Of a stretch of 64,000 nucleotides of DNA, positions 18,738 to 27,322 are shown piece by piece; position 1 is the first letter of the stretch, and each line of letters begins with the position of its first letter. This stretch comes from Skermania sp. ID1734 (GTDB lineage: Bacteria; Actinomycetota; Actinomycetes; Mycobacteriales; Mycobacteriaceae): NCBI RefSeq assembly GCF_007489285.1, contig NZ_VLIY01000016.1, positions 52,153 through 116,152 on the forward strand, written 5' to 3'. The notes under the pieces are model-generated. The model saw only the letters and a list, made by a program, of their open reading frames with translations. It was not told the DNA's origin and did no database searches. A program made the position numbers and the translations under genes.

Positions 18738-18892
18738 TTAGGGATTACATGACATCGCGCCGCCCTTTTGCCTTTCGCATGAGCGAACAAGCACAGGGCA
18801 GCGCGCAGCGCTGAGTAACCCCAGAAATCTCAGTGTACGGCACGTTTCACGCGGTAGGAAAACCGCAGGCGATCCGGACCGCCGACTCGCTA

Positions 18893-19978
18893 CTAGCTCA
18901 GTTGCACGGTCGCGGTGGCCCGACCGAAGATCCGCTTGCCCTCGAACTTCGCGGTAATGGCCACCACCGCCGTCTTCGTCTCGGCATCCATCGACTTGAC
19001 CTTGCCGGTGTATTCCACCTCGGCCGCCTTGTGCGGATCGACATACACCATGCTGGTGAAGCGCACGCTGTAGTCCCGTACGGCACCTGGATCGCCGAGC
19101 CAGGAGGTCACGAATCCAGCGCCCAGACCCATCGTGAGCATGCCGTGCGCCACCACATTCTCGAGGCCGGCGAGCTTGGCCACCTCGTCGCTCCAGTGGA
19201 TCGGGTTCGCATCGCCGGAGACCCCGGCGTAGTTGACCAGGTCACCGCGGGTGAGCCGGACGATGCGCGGCGGCAACTCGTCGCCGACGGAAACATCGTC
19301 GAACTTCAGGCTGGTCACCGCACCAGGCTCCGACCGACGCGGCGGCGCGTACTGCGGCGCGGCCTCGGGCGCGCCGGCGACGACCGGCTGCTGGACCGTC
19401 TCGCCGCCATCGGTGCGAGCGGACAACGACACACCATGCATGATGACATCTTCGACCGCATGGGCGATGTTTTCATCGACCTCCCCGCCGGAGCGACCCA
19501 TCAGTGTCGTGTAAGTCGTCTGCACCAACTCGTTGTTCTGATCAGTGACGATGTTCTTGGTGACGATGATGTCGCTGCCCGCGAGCTGGCGAACCGAATC
19601 CAGATAGACGTCACAGGTCAGTTGGTCGCCCACCCGAATCGGCCGGTGGAACTCGAGCACCTGATCGGTCTGCAGGATCTGGCTCATGTCGTAACCGGTC
19701 ACGATCGTCTCGAACAGTCGCCGCTGGGCGATGATGCCGACCAGCGAAATAAAGGTCAACGGCGCGAGCAGGTTGGGGTGGCCGAGTTCCTTGGCCGCCT
19801 CTTCACTCCAGTGCGCGGGATGAAAGTCTTGAACCGCGCGGGCGTACTCACGCACCTTCTCCCGACCGACCTCGTAATAGTCGTCGACGCGGTAGTGGTG
19901 ACCAACCATCGCCATCGCGTGCGCGGACGGGTCGAACGCAGGTTGTGGGATGGTTGCGGATACGGGATTGTCAGTCAC
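18893..19978 (-). CDS. hadAB: Fused (3R)-hydroxyacyl-ACP dehydratase HadA-HadB
   Basis: A 361-residue protein with two hotdog domains. Residues about 20-165 match HadA (AVQDFHPAHWSEEAAKELGH, the substrate-binding subunit); about 215-361 match HadB with the hydratase motif SGDANPIHWSDEVA carrying the catalytic Asp and His. A Pro/Ala-rich linker of about 40 residues joins them. In mycobacteria HadA and HadB are separate proteins of the FAS-II dehydratase that elongates mycolic acids, target of thiacetazone. Here the order rpmG-hadAB-tRNA-Trp-secE is kept, but there is no hadC between the fusion and tRNA-Trp. Starts with GTG. Confidence 0.93.
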   Translation of the reverse strand: MTDNPVSATIPQPAFDPSAHAMAMVGHHYRVDDYYEVGREKVREYARAVQDFHPAHWSEEAAKELGHPNLLAPLTFISLVGIIAQRRLFETIVTGYDMSQILQTDQVLEFHRPIRVGDQLTCDVYLDSVRQLAGSDIIVTKNIVTDQNNELVQTTYTTLMGRSGGEVDENIAHAVEDVIMHGVSLSARTDGGETVQQPVVAGAPEAAPQYAPPRRSEPGAVTSLKFDDVSVGDELPPRIVRLTRGDLVNYAGVSGDANPIHWSDEVAKLAGLENVVAHGMLTMGLGAGFVTSWLGDPGAVRDYSVRFTSMVYVDPHKAAEVEYTGKVKSMDAETKTAVVAITAKFEGKRIFGRATATVQLS

Positions 19979-20090
19979 GAGCGGAAATCTACCTGTCTGC
20001 CCCGTACCCGATGACTCACTTCGCCCGGCACAAAAACCTGGCCGGTGACAGCTGCCACCGTCGAGAAAGGGCGTAGCCGAAGGAAGGAAT

Positions 20091-20261
20091 CTATCGCGAT
20101 TCGCGGTGCGCGCGGTGGGTGCCGCAGTTCGGGCAGAACTTCTTCAGTTCCAGCCGATCCGGGTCGTTGCGACGATTCTTCTTGGTGATGTAGTTCCGGT
20201 GCTTGCACACCTCGCAGGCCAAGGTGATCTTGGGCCGAACATCGGTGGACTTCGCAGCCAC
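20091..20261 (-). CDS. rpmG: 50S ribosomal protein L33 (zinc type)
   Basis: A 56-residue L33 starting with [12 protein letters not shown] then [18 protein letters not shown]. Two C-x-x-C pairs (CEVC, CPNC) make it the zinc-binding form, which in actinobacteria is replaced by a Cys-less paralogue when zinc is scarce. It lies between tRNA-Met and hadAB, as in M. tuberculosis (rpmG2-hadA), and probably leads the hadAB transcript. Confidence 0.95.
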   Translation of the reverse strand: MAAKSTDVRPKITLACEVCKHRNYITKKNRRNDPDRLELKKFCPNCGTHRAHRESR

Positions 20262-20323
20262 GGTTTGCCTTCTTTCGGTCGCCGCCGATCGGAGCGCCGA
20301 TCAGCCTCTCATAGCTTTCTGTG

Positions 20324-20396
20324 TAGCGGTGGCCGGACTTGAACCGGCGACACAACGATTATGAGTCGTTTGCTCTACCGACTGAGCTACACCGCC
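20324..20396 (-). tRNA. metT: tRNA-Met (CAT)
   Basis: 73-base cloverleaf: acceptor GGCGGTG with CACCGCT (one G-U at the end), D-arm GCTC/GAGC, anticodon stem AACGA/TCGTT with loop CTCATAA (anticodon CAT), T-arm GCCGG-TTCAAGT-CCGGC. The paired first base and ordinary D-arm suggest the elongator form rather than the initiator. Confidence 0.96.
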
Positions 20397-20452
20397 AGGT
20401 TTTCGGCCGAGGCCGATGTCTGACCGGCAACGCCGCCGCTGCCAATCCGGCG

Positions 20453-20525
20453 AGCCCCCTAACGGAATCGAACCGTTGACCTTTTCCTTACCATGGAAAC
20501 GCTCTGCCGACTGAGCTAAGGGGGC
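20453..20525 (-). tRNA. thrT: tRNA-Thr (GGT)
   Basis: 73-base cloverleaf: acceptor GCCCCCT/AGGGGGC, D-arm GCTC/GAGC, anticodon stem TTTCC/GGAAA with loop ATGGTAA (anticodon GGT), T-arm AACGG-TTCGATT-CCGTT. Lies 56 bases before tRNA-Met on the same strand. Confidence 0.96.
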
Positions 20526-20648
20526 CTGACCACGCCCGCACTCGATGGCGCATCGAGTGCGTTTGAAGCCCTCAAGAGGTTACACAGTCACCGCATGTCC
20601 CGCCAAACCGCTAGCTAGAAGCGGGTTTCCTACCGAATGCACATCGGG

Positions 20649-20731
20649 TGGCAGGTGTAGGATTCGAACCTACGTAGGCTTTCACCGACGGATTTACAGT
20701 CCGCTCCCATTGGCCGCTCGGGCAACCTGCC
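20649..20731 (-). tRNA. tyrT: tRNA-Tyr (GTA)
   Basis: 83-base class II tRNA with a long variable arm: acceptor GGCAGGT/ACCTGCC, anticodon loop CTGTAAA (anticodon GTA), T-arm GTAGG-TTCGAAT-CCTAC. It is the most upstream of the tRNA group on this strand, head to head with yajQ. Confidence 0.95.
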
Positions 20732-20846
20732 GTGCTCCCGAAACCGGGTGCGCAAAGCAGAATACAACGAACCCACACCCGTAACGCAAACCGCCTCGTG
20801 GGCTAGTTTTGGCAGTCAGTCCCCGACAACCGTGAGGAGTTCCACA

Positions 20847-21347
20847 GTGGCCGATTCGTCCTTCGACGTCGTCAGTAAGGTCGATCGTCAAGAGGTCGAC
20901 AACGCGCTTCACCAGGCCGCCAAGGAGCTGTCGACTCGGTATGACTTCCGCGGGACCGGCGCGTCGATCGAATGGACCGGCTCCGGCGACTCGGCCGGCA
21001 TCGTGCTGAGCGCAGACTCCGAGGACCGGGTCAAAGCGGCCCTCGAAGTCTTCAAGGAGAAGCTCATCCGCCGCGACATTTCGCTGAAGGCGTTCGACGC
21101 CGGCGAGCCCGCCCAGTCCGGCAAGGTTTACAAGATCACCGGCACTCTGGTGCAGGGCATCTCGTCGGAGAACGCGAAGAAGATCTCGAAGAAGATCCGC
21201 GACGATGGCCCCAAGGGCGTGAAGGCGCAAATTCAGGGTGATGAACTGCGGGTCAGCAGCAAGAAGCGCGACGACCTGCAGGCCGTGATCAAACTGCTGA
21301 AGGACTCCGACTTCGGAATCGCGCTGCAGTTCGTGAACTACCGCTGA
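20847..21347 (+). CDS. yajQ: YajQ/UPF0234 family nucleotide-binding protein
   Basis: A 166-residue YajQ-family protein of two ferredoxin-like domains. Conserved parts: [20 protein letters not shown] at the start, [23 protein letters not shown] and [15 protein letters not shown] at the end. The GTG at 20847 follows a GAGGAG by 6-7 bases. Homologues bind cyclic di-GMP in Xanthomonas; the role in actinobacteria is unclear. It converges with htpX and the two coding regions overlap by 10 bases. Confidence 0.93.
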   Translation: MADSSFDVVSKVDRQEVDNALHQAAKELSTRYDFRGTGASIEWTGSGDSAGIVLSADSEDRVKAALEVFKEKLIRRDISLKAFDAGEPAQSGKVYKITGTLVQGISSENAKKISKKIRDDGPKGVKAQIQGDELRVSSKKRDDLQAVIKLLKDSDFGIALQFVNYR

Positions 21348-22210
21348 CCCGCCATTCGCTCGAGCCGTTCGATCCGGTCGGCCATCGGCGGGTGTGTGGA
21401 GAACAGTCGTGCCAGCTTTTCCCCATTACGGAACGGGTTGGCGATCATCATGTGCGACTGGGCAGCCAGCTTGGGGTCCGGCGGTAGCGGCGCTGCCTGT
21501 ACCCCGCGCTCCAGCTTGCGCAGGGCCGACGCGAGCGCCAGCGGATCACCGGTGAGTTCGGCGCCCGACTCGTCGGCCTGGTACTCACGCGAGCGCGAGA
21601 CAGCCAGCTTCACCAGCGTGGCCGCGATCGGGCCGAGCAGCGAGACCAGCATGATGCCGATGATGTTGGGGCCCTCGCCGTCGCGGCTGCCGCCGAACAT
21701 GGACGCGAAATAGGCCAGGTTGGCCAGCCCGGAGACCACCGCGGCCAGCGCGCCCGCGACCGACGAGATCAGGATGTCGCGGTTGTAGACGTGGGAGAGC
21801 TCGTGACCGAGCACCGCGCGAAGCTCACGCTCGTCGAGAATCTGCAGGATTCCGCTGGTGCAGCAGACCGCCGCGTGGCGGGGGTTGCGGCCGGTGGCGA
21901 ACGCGTTCGGCGCATTGGTGGGGCTGATGTAGAGCCGCGGCATCGGCTGGTGGGCCGTGGTGGCTAGTTCCCGCACGATCCGATAGATCACCGGGGCCTC
22001 GACCTCGGTGACGGGCTGCGCATGCATGGCCCGCAAGGCGAGTTTGTCGCTGTTGAAGTACGCGTAGGCGTTCATGCCGATCGCGAACACGATCGCGATC
22101 ACCAGGATCGTGGGATTGCGGAAGAGCGCGCCGATAAAGACGATCAACGCCGACATCCCGACCAGCAGCGCGAAGGTCTTCACGCCGTTGGCGTAGCCAT
22201 GCCCGTGCAT
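21338..22210 (-). CDS. htpX: Membrane zinc metalloprotease HtpX
   Basis: A 290-residue M48-family protease. Two N-terminal membrane helices (about 12-52), the zinc motif HELSH (His136, Glu137, His140), further hydrophobic segments (about 148-205) and the third zinc ligand Glu in [32 protein letters not shown] is typical of actinobacterial HtpX. It degrades damaged membrane proteins. It stands between yajQ and the polyprenyl synthase as in M. tuberculosis. Confidence 0.96.
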   Translation of the reverse strand: MHGHGYANGVKTFALLVGMSALIVFIGALFRNPTILVIAIVFAIGMNAYAYFNSDKLALRAMHAQPVTEVEAPVIYRIVRELATTAHQPMPRLYISPTNAPNAFATGRNPRHAAVCCTSGILQILDERELRAVLGHELSHVYNRDILISSVAGALAAVVSGLANLAYFASMFGGSRDGEGPNIIGIMLVSLLGPIAATLVKLAVSRSREYQADESGAELTGDPLALASALRKLERGVQAAPLPPDPKLAAQSHMMIANPFRNGEKLARLFSTHPPMADRIERLERMAGQR

Positions 22211-22292
22211 ATCCCTGGTGTCCTTTACTGACTGCGACCGCTACCTGACGAGGTGTAAACGACGGGCAACCAGGACAAGGTTCCCGCGGAAG

Positions 22293-23297
22293 CTATCCGA
22301 CCCGCTCGATCGTGTAGTCCACGAGGCGTTTGAGCGCCTCGTTGGCCGGACCCTGCGGCAGCTGCGCAAGCTCGGCACGGGCCATGTCCGCGTAGCCGGA
22401 GAGTTTGACCTTGGCCAGCTGAATGCCTTGCGATTTCTCCAGCAGTTGCAGGGCCTCGGTGACCTCTTCGTCGGTTTCGATCGGCCGCGACAGTAGTTGC
22501 CGCAACCGGTCCCCGACCGGGCCTTCCTCGCGCAACGCGTAGAGCACGGGCAGCGTCCGCACGCCTTCGCGCAAGTCGGTGCCCGGGGTCTTGCCGGACT
22601 GCGCCGACGCCGAGGAGATATCGATGATGTCGTCGGAAATCTGGAAGGCGGTGCCCACCGCGTCGCCGAGTCGTTCCATGCGCGCCACGTGCGAGCCCGG
22701 CGCGGCCGAGAAGACGCCGCCGAAGCGCCCAGACGCGGCAATCAGCGAACCCGTCTTCTCCCACACCACCCGCAAGTAGTGCTCCACCGGGTCCTGCATT
22801 TCCCGTACGCCGATGGTTTCGCGCATCTGCCCGGTGACGAGTTCGGCGAACGTCTCGGCGATGATGCGCACCGCCTCCGGACCGAGCGTGGAGACCAGCC
22901 GCGACGCGTGCGCAAACAGGTAGTCGCCGGCCAGGATCGCGACGCTGTTGCCCCACCGCGAGTTCGCACTGGGTGCACCGCGACGCATAGACGCCTCGTC
23001 CATGACGTCGTCGTGATAGAGCGTCGCCAAATGGACGAGCTCCACCACGGTCGCGGCCGTCACAATCGCGGGGTCGTAGGGCTTCGGTCCGAGTTGCGCG
23101 GTGAGGATCGTGAAGAGCGGCCGGAAACGCTTGCCACCTGCCTTCGCCAGATGCAGCACCGCCTCCGTCAAGAAATCCTCGCCGTGGGAGAGCTCGTCGA
23201 CGAGCAACTCCTCGACCTGCTCGAGGCCATGCCGAACGGTTTCGGCCAGTTTCGGGTCGCCGAGATCCACCCCCGCGACGACACTGCCTGTGTTCAC
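22293..23297 (-). CDS. grcC1: Polyprenyl diphosphate synthase (GrcC1-like)
   Basis: A 334-residue trans-prenyl transferase with both Asp-rich motifs: LATLYHDDVMDEA and ISDDIIDI; also AGGKRFRP and GDYLFAHASRLV. It condenses isopentenyl diphosphate onto an allylic primer; its place beside menJ and the men genes suggests it makes the side chain of menaquinone. The GTG at 23297 gives the family's usual length; an in-frame GTG at 23339 adds 14 residues and cannot be excluded. Divergent from menJ. Confidence 0.9.
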   Translation of the reverse strand: MNTGSVVAGVDLGDPKLAETVRHGLEQVEELLVDELSHGEDFLTEAVLHLAKAGGKRFRPLFTILTAQLGPKPYDPAIVTAATVVELVHLATLYHDDVMDEASMRRGAPSANSRWGNSVAILAGDYLFAHASRLVSTLGPEAVRIIAETFAELVTGQMRETIGVREMQDPVEHYLRVVWEKTGSLIAASGRFGGVFSAAPGSHVARMERLGDAVGTAFQISDDIIDISSASAQSGKTPGTDLREGVRTLPVLYALREEGPVGDRLRQLLSRPIETDEEVTEALQLLEKSQGIQLAKVKLSGYADMARAELAQLPQGPANEALKRLVDYTIERVG

Positions 23298-23432
23298 TGC
23301 TCGGTGCCTGTTCCTTCCGGTCAACTCCTGACGAATCACCGCGCCTTCGGTGACACGCTAGTGAACCCTATCGGGTCGAGCCGAGTTTTGGCCGGGCAGC
23401 GGCGGAGTCCGGGCACCTGCGAAGATGGTCGG

Positions 23433-24692
23433 ATGGTGGCAAACCCGCCGAATACGGTGGACGACGTACCCGCAGCGGCGGAGATTCTGGTCGTCGGAGC
23501 AGGCCCGGCGGGCTCCGCTGCGGCGGCATGGGCGGCCCGCAGTGGCCGCGAGGTGGCGCTGATCGACGCGGCGACCTTCCCGCGCGACAAAACGTGTGGC
23601 GACGGCCTGACCCCGCGGGCGATCGCCGAGCTGGACCGGTTGGGCCTCGGCGAATGGGTGCGCTCGCGCGGCCTCAACCGCGGACTGCGACTGGCCGGTT
23701 TCGGGCGCGAGGTGGAGCTGCCGTGGCCGGGGGGTTCGCTGCCGGCCGTGGGAAGCGCGGTGCCGCGAACCGAACTCGATGACCGGATCCGCCAGGTCGC
23801 CGTCGATTCCGGCGCGCGAATGGTGCAGGGCGCCAAGGCGATCGACGTGGTACGTGACGGCAACCGCGTGCGCGCGGTGGTGGTGCGGACGGCCGCGGGT
23901 ACGCAGGAGATTGCCTGCCGGTCGCTGATCGTGGCCGACGGCGTGCGATCCACGCTGGGCAAGCAGCTGGGCCGGACGTGGCATCGGGACACGGCCTACG
24001 GCGTAGCGGCGCGCGCATACGTGACCTCGGGTCGCAGCGACGACCCCTGGATCACCTCGCACCTGGAATTGCGGGACGGCGACGGTTCACTGCAACCCGG
24101 CTACGGCTGGGTGTTCCCACTGGCCACCGGTGAGGTGAACGTCGGCGTGGGGTCGCTGGCCACCGCGAAGCGCCCGGCGGATGTCGCGCTCAAACCGCTG
24201 CTCGCTTTCTACGCGGAAAGCCGGCGCAAGGAATGGCACTTCGACGGCCCGATCCGCGCGGTGTCGTCGGCCCTGCTGCCGATGGCGGGTGCGGTGTCCG
24301 GCGTCGCCGGGGCGAACTGGGCGCTGATCGGCGACGCGGCCGCCTGCGTCAACCCGCTCAACGGTGAGGGCATCGACTACGGCCTCGAGGGTGGCCGCAT
24401 CATCGCCGACCTGCTCGCGGCCGACGACCTGTCGGAACTGTGGCCGGACACGCTACGCACCACCTACGGGCGCGCTTTCTCGGTCGGCCGGCGCCTGGCT
24501 GGTTTGGCAACCGTGCGCGGCGTCATCCCGACCGGAGGACCACTGTCGCTGCGATCGATGCGAATGATGCGGATCCTGGTGCGCGTCATGGGCAATCTGG
24601 TCACCGAAGAAGACGATGATCTGACAGCGCGGGCCTGGCGGCGCTCGGGTGCGATCTCGATGCGGATCGACGGCCGGCCGCCGTTCAGCTGA
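23433..24692 (+). CDS. menJ: Menaquinone reductase MenJ (GGR family)
   Basis: A 419-residue flavoprotein of the geranylgeranyl reductase family. The FAD motif VVGAGPAGSAAAA lies near residue 20, KTCGDGLTPRAIAELDRLGL follows, and GDAAACVNPLNGEGIDYGLE is the second FAD motif. MenJ of mycobacteria saturates one isoprene unit of menaquinone-9, and the neighbouring prenyl synthase and menG support that role. The ATG at 23433 is used; GTG two codons on is possible. The stop overlaps the next gene's start (TGATG). Confidence 0.92.
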   Translation: MVANPPNTVDDVPAAAEILVVGAGPAGSAAAAWAARSGREVALIDAATFPRDKTCGDGLTPRAIAELDRLGLGEWVRSRGLNRGLRLAGFGREVELPWPGGSLPAVGSAVPRTELDDRIRQVAVDSGARMVQGAKAIDVVRDGNRVRAVVVRTAAGTQEIACRSLIVADGVRSTLGKQLGRTWHRDTAYGVAARAYVTSGRSDDPWITSHLELRDGDGSLQPGYGWVFPLATGEVNVGVGSLATAKRPADVALKPLLAFYAESRRKEWHFDGPIRAVSSALLPMAGAVSGVAGANWALIGDAAACVNPLNGEGIDYGLEGGRIIADLLAADDLSELWPDTLRTTYGRAFSVGRRLAGLATVRGVIPTGGPLSLRSMRMMRILVRVMGNLVTEEDDDLTARAWRRSGAISMRIDGRPPFS

Positions 24693-25141
24693 TGACCACG
24701 CGCCCCGTTCCCGAGGCGCTGCTGAGCCATCTGCGCCGGGCCCGGGATCTGGCCGACAAACACTATGCGTCACCGCTCGATCTCGACGAATTAGCGCGTG
24801 CCGCAGGGGTTTCGCGCTATCACTTCCTGCGTTGCTTCGCCGCCACCTACGGCAGGACCCCGGCCGCATATCTCGCCGAGCGGCGCATCGAGCGGGCTCA
24901 GGATCTGCTGCGCGCCACCAACGTGACAGTGACCGAGGCGTGCATGATGGTCGGCTACTCCAGCCTCGGTTCGTTCAGTGCAAAGTTCCGGCAGCTGGTC
25001 GGAATGTCGCCGTCGGAGTACCAAGCCAAGTACGCGACCGAGGGGGTGCCACACATCCCTGGCTGCTACGTCTTCATGCATGGTCTCAGCGATCGAAAGC
25101 CGAGCAATTTTGGAGAAGCGCCAGCATCGGACGGTCGGTAG
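24692..25141 (+). CDS. AraC-family regulator (short)
   Basis: A 149-residue protein made almost only of the AraC double HTH: LDLDELARAAGVSRYHFLRC and VTEACMMVGYSSLGSFSAKF, with the signature ending GMSPSEYQAKY. There is no N-terminal ligand domain, so it resembles the MarA/SoxS size class. It is translationally coupled to menJ (1-base overlap) and sits 10 bases before a VOC-family gene, which it may control. Confidence 0.88.
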   Translation: MTTRPVPEALLSHLRRARDLADKHYASPLDLDELARAAGVSRYHFLRCFAATYGRTPAAYLAERRIERAQDLLRATNVTVTEACMMVGYSSLGSFSAKFRQLVGMSPSEYQAKYATEGVPHIPGCYVFMHGLSDRKPSNFGEAPASDGR

Positions 25142-25151
25142 CTTTCCCTTC

Positions 25152-25583
25152 ATGACCATCACCAACGTTTCACTCGTTACCGTCTACTGCACCGACCAGG
25201 ACGAGGCCAAGAAGTTCTACACCGACAAGCTCGGCTTCGTGGAAACGGCAGATATTTCCATGGGCGACGGCTTCCGCTGGGTGACCGTGGCCCACCCAGA
25301 TCACACCGAACTTGAAGTGACACTGATGGTCCCGGGCCCGCCGCTGGACGACCAGATGGCTGAAGCCGTGCGTCGAGCACTGGCCAACGGGACGATGGGC
25401 GGGCTCGGGTTGGCCACGGCCGACTGCCGCAAGACCTTTCGGGAGCTGGCGGACAAAGGCGTCGAGTTCGTGCAGGAACCCGCGGAACGCCCGTACGGTG
25501 TGGAGGCCGTCGCTCGCGACAACTCGGGCAACTGGCTGGTGCTCGTGGAGCGCAAGCCGTTCTCACCCGGCGACTTCAGCTGA
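25152..25583 (+). CDS. VOC (glyoxalase/bleomycin resistance) family protein
   Basis: A 143-residue VOC-fold protein: beta-strand start ITNVSLVTVYCTDQDEAKKF, FYTDKLGF, central WVTVAHPDHTELEVTL and C-terminal DNSGNWLVLVERKPF. His, Glu and other polar residues that could bind a metal are present. Small VOC proteins next to AraC regulators are commonly stress or drug-binding proteins, but no substrate can be named. The start follows the AraC stop by 10 bases. Confidence 0.85.
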   Translation: MTITNVSLVTVYCTDQDEAKKFYTDKLGFVETADISMGDGFRWVTVAHPDHTELEVTLMVPGPPLDDQMAEAVRRALANGTMGGLGLATADCRKTFRELADKGVEFVQEPAERPYGVEAVARDNSGNWLVLVERKPFSPGDFS

Positions 25584-25591
25584 CGTCGCAG

Positions 25592-26296
25592 CTAGCGAAC
25601 CGCCCTGTGTAGCGCCACGATGCCACCGGAGAGGTTGCGCCACTTGACGTCGCGCCACCCCGATGTCGCTATCTGGCGGGCAAGTTCAGCTTGGTCCGGC
25701 CAGGCCTGAATGGACTCCGCCAGATAGACATACGCGTCCGGATTGCTGCTGACCGCACGCGCCACCCGCGGCAGCGCCTCCATCAGATATTCCATGTACA
25801 CCGTTCGAAACGGCCGCCACACCGGCGTGGAAAACTCGCAAACCACCAGCCGCCCACCGGGTTTGGTGACCCGTGCCATTTCGGCCAAGGCAGTGTCGAA
25901 AGCGGCCACGTTGCGCAGCCCGAACGAGATGGTGACCGCATCGAAAACCGCGTCGGCAAACGGGAGCTTGGTCGCGTCGCCGGCCACCATCGGCACGTTG
26001 CGCGACAGTCCAGCCGCCAGCATGCCCTTGGAGAAGTCGGTCGCCACACACCAGGCACCGGACTTGGCCAGTTCGACCGTCGAAACTCCCGTACCGGCGG
26101 CCAGGTCGAGCACCCGCTCCCCCGGCCGCAGCCCGAGTGATTTGCGAGTGGCCATGCGCCACAAGCGATCCTGGCCCATCGACAGCACGGTGTTGGTGAT
26201 GTCGTAACGGCGCGCAACGCCGTCGAACATCGCCGCTACCTCGTGCGGATCCTTGGCGAGCGTCGCGCGGTATCCGCGGGTGCGTGTGTCAGCCAC
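25592..26296 (-). CDS. menG: Demethylmenaquinone methyltransferase MenG
   Basis: A 234-residue class I SAM methyltransferase of the UbiE/MenG family: [23 protein letters not shown] motif [24 protein letters not shown] and [14 protein letters not shown]. It makes the last methylation of menaquinone synthesis. The GTG at 26296 is chosen because the homologous region begins soon after; upstream in-frame codons extend into non-conserved sequence. Convergent with the VOC gene, 8 bases apart. Confidence 0.94.
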   Translation of the reverse strand: MADTRTRGYRATLAKDPHEVAAMFDGVARRYDITNTVLSMGQDRLWRMATRKSLGLRPGERVLDLAAGTGVSTVELAKSGAWCVATDFSKGMLAAGLSRNVPMVAGDATKLPFADAVFDAVTISFGLRNVAAFDTALAEMARVTKPGGRLVVCEFSTPVWRPFRTVYMEYLMEALPRVARAVSSNPDAYVYLAESIQAWPDQAELARQIATSGWRDVKWRNLSGGIVALHRAVR

Positions 26297-26310
26297 GCTC
26301 TTGACGGTAC

Positions 26311-26829
26311 CTAAGGCGTTCGAGCCAGCCCGGCACTGGCTTGCCTGCGCCGCCGCTCGATGCGCCGCACCAGCCACAACGCGGGCAGGGCCAGCGCCCA
26401 GGTGACCACGATGACCGACGCGGCAGGGATGATCGCAACCCGCGCGTCCCGGCCGGCCACCCGCACCAGGTTCGGATCACTACGCGAGTATTCAACGTTG
26501 ATGTGTTGTCCGACAGTCAAATTGGTGGGGTACAGCACTCCCAGCGGCGGGTTGACGGTGTTGCCGTCGGGAGTGATGAAGCTGATTGCCGAACGCAGCC
26601 GTCCCGCGGACAGCACCTCCGCGGTGGCCACGCCCTCGTCGGAGGAGATTCTGATGTCGTCGCGCCAGGCCGCCAGCACCAACAGCACCGCCAGGGCGGA
26701 CACCGCGATAGCCACCACCAAGATCACCGTACGCAACCGCCGAAACACCGGCGCGGTGGTTTCGGTGGAGGTCACGCCGACCAGGTTAATCGCAGCCGCC
26801 GCGAGTCGTTCGGTAGCGTTGGCCACCAT
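26311..26829 (-). CDS. DUF3592-type membrane protein
   Basis: A 172-residue protein with two membrane helices (about 34-54 and 128-152) enclosing an extracytoplasmic domain with [20 protein letters not shown] and [19 protein letters not shown], the pattern of DUF3592 proteins. M. tuberculosis has a similar gene between menG and menD. The ATG at 26829 overlaps the divergent gene's start codon; a GTG at 26775 (V-T-S-T-E-T) would remove the overlap and is at least as likely. It lies 14 bases before menG and may be cotranscribed with it. Function unknown. Confidence 0.8.
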   Translation of the reverse strand: MVANATERLAAAAINLVGVTSTETTAPVFRRLRTVILVVAIAVSALAVLLVLAAWRDDIRISSDEGVATAEVLSAGRLRSAISFITPDGNTVNPPLGVLYPTNLTVGQHINVEYSRSDPNLVRVAGRDARVAIIPAASVIVVTWALALPALWLVRRIERRRRQASAGLARTP

Positions 26830-27322
26830 GCCGCGTTCATTCTCGTTCGAGGTTCATTACCCAAACTCTCCCGCCGACGTGCATCGCGCCATCACCGATG
26901 AGCGCATGTGGCGATCTCGCTTCAAAGGCGCTGAGACGGCGACCCTGGACGTCGCCACTCCCGATGGGCCGGGAACGATCGAGCTGACCATGTCGGAGCG
27001 GGTCGACAAGGACCGCACCCCGATGGTCGTCCGCAAGGTGCTCAAGGACGAGATGTCGCTGACCCGAACCGACCGCTGGGGCGCGCTGGAGGGCGATACC
27101 GCCACCGGCGTCTTGCACGCGCACTCCACTGGAATCCCCGGCAAGGTCGAGGGCCGCTACACGCTGCGACGGTCCGGCGACGGCGCGGTTCTCCAGGTGA
27201 GCGGCGAAATAGAGGTGAAGATCAGGTTCGTGGGTGGCGCTATCGAACCGCTCGGCGTGCAGTTGCTCACCAGACTGGCCAACGGCGAGCGCGACTACAC
27301 CACCAAGTGGCTGTCTTCCTAG
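26828..27322 (+). CDS. DUF2505 (SRPBCC-like) protein
   Basis: A 164-residue protein starting [20 protein letters not shown], with TTKWLSS at the end. The pattern (coenzyme-Q-binding-like start, then [20 protein letters not shown]) fits DUF2505, a START/SRPBCC-type ligand-binding fold found in mycobacteria next to men genes. A lipid or quinone ligand is plausible but not shown. Its start codon overlaps that of the divergent membrane gene, and its stop overlaps the menD stop by 4 bases. Confidence 0.8.
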   Translation: MPRSFSFEVHYPNSPADVHRAITDERMWRSRFKGAETATLDVATPDGPGTIELTMSERVDKDRTPMVVRKVLKDEMSLTRTDRWGALEGDTATGVLHAHSTGIPGKVEGRYTLRRSGDGAVLQVSGEIEVKIRFVGGAIEPLGVQLLTRLANGERDYTTKWLSS

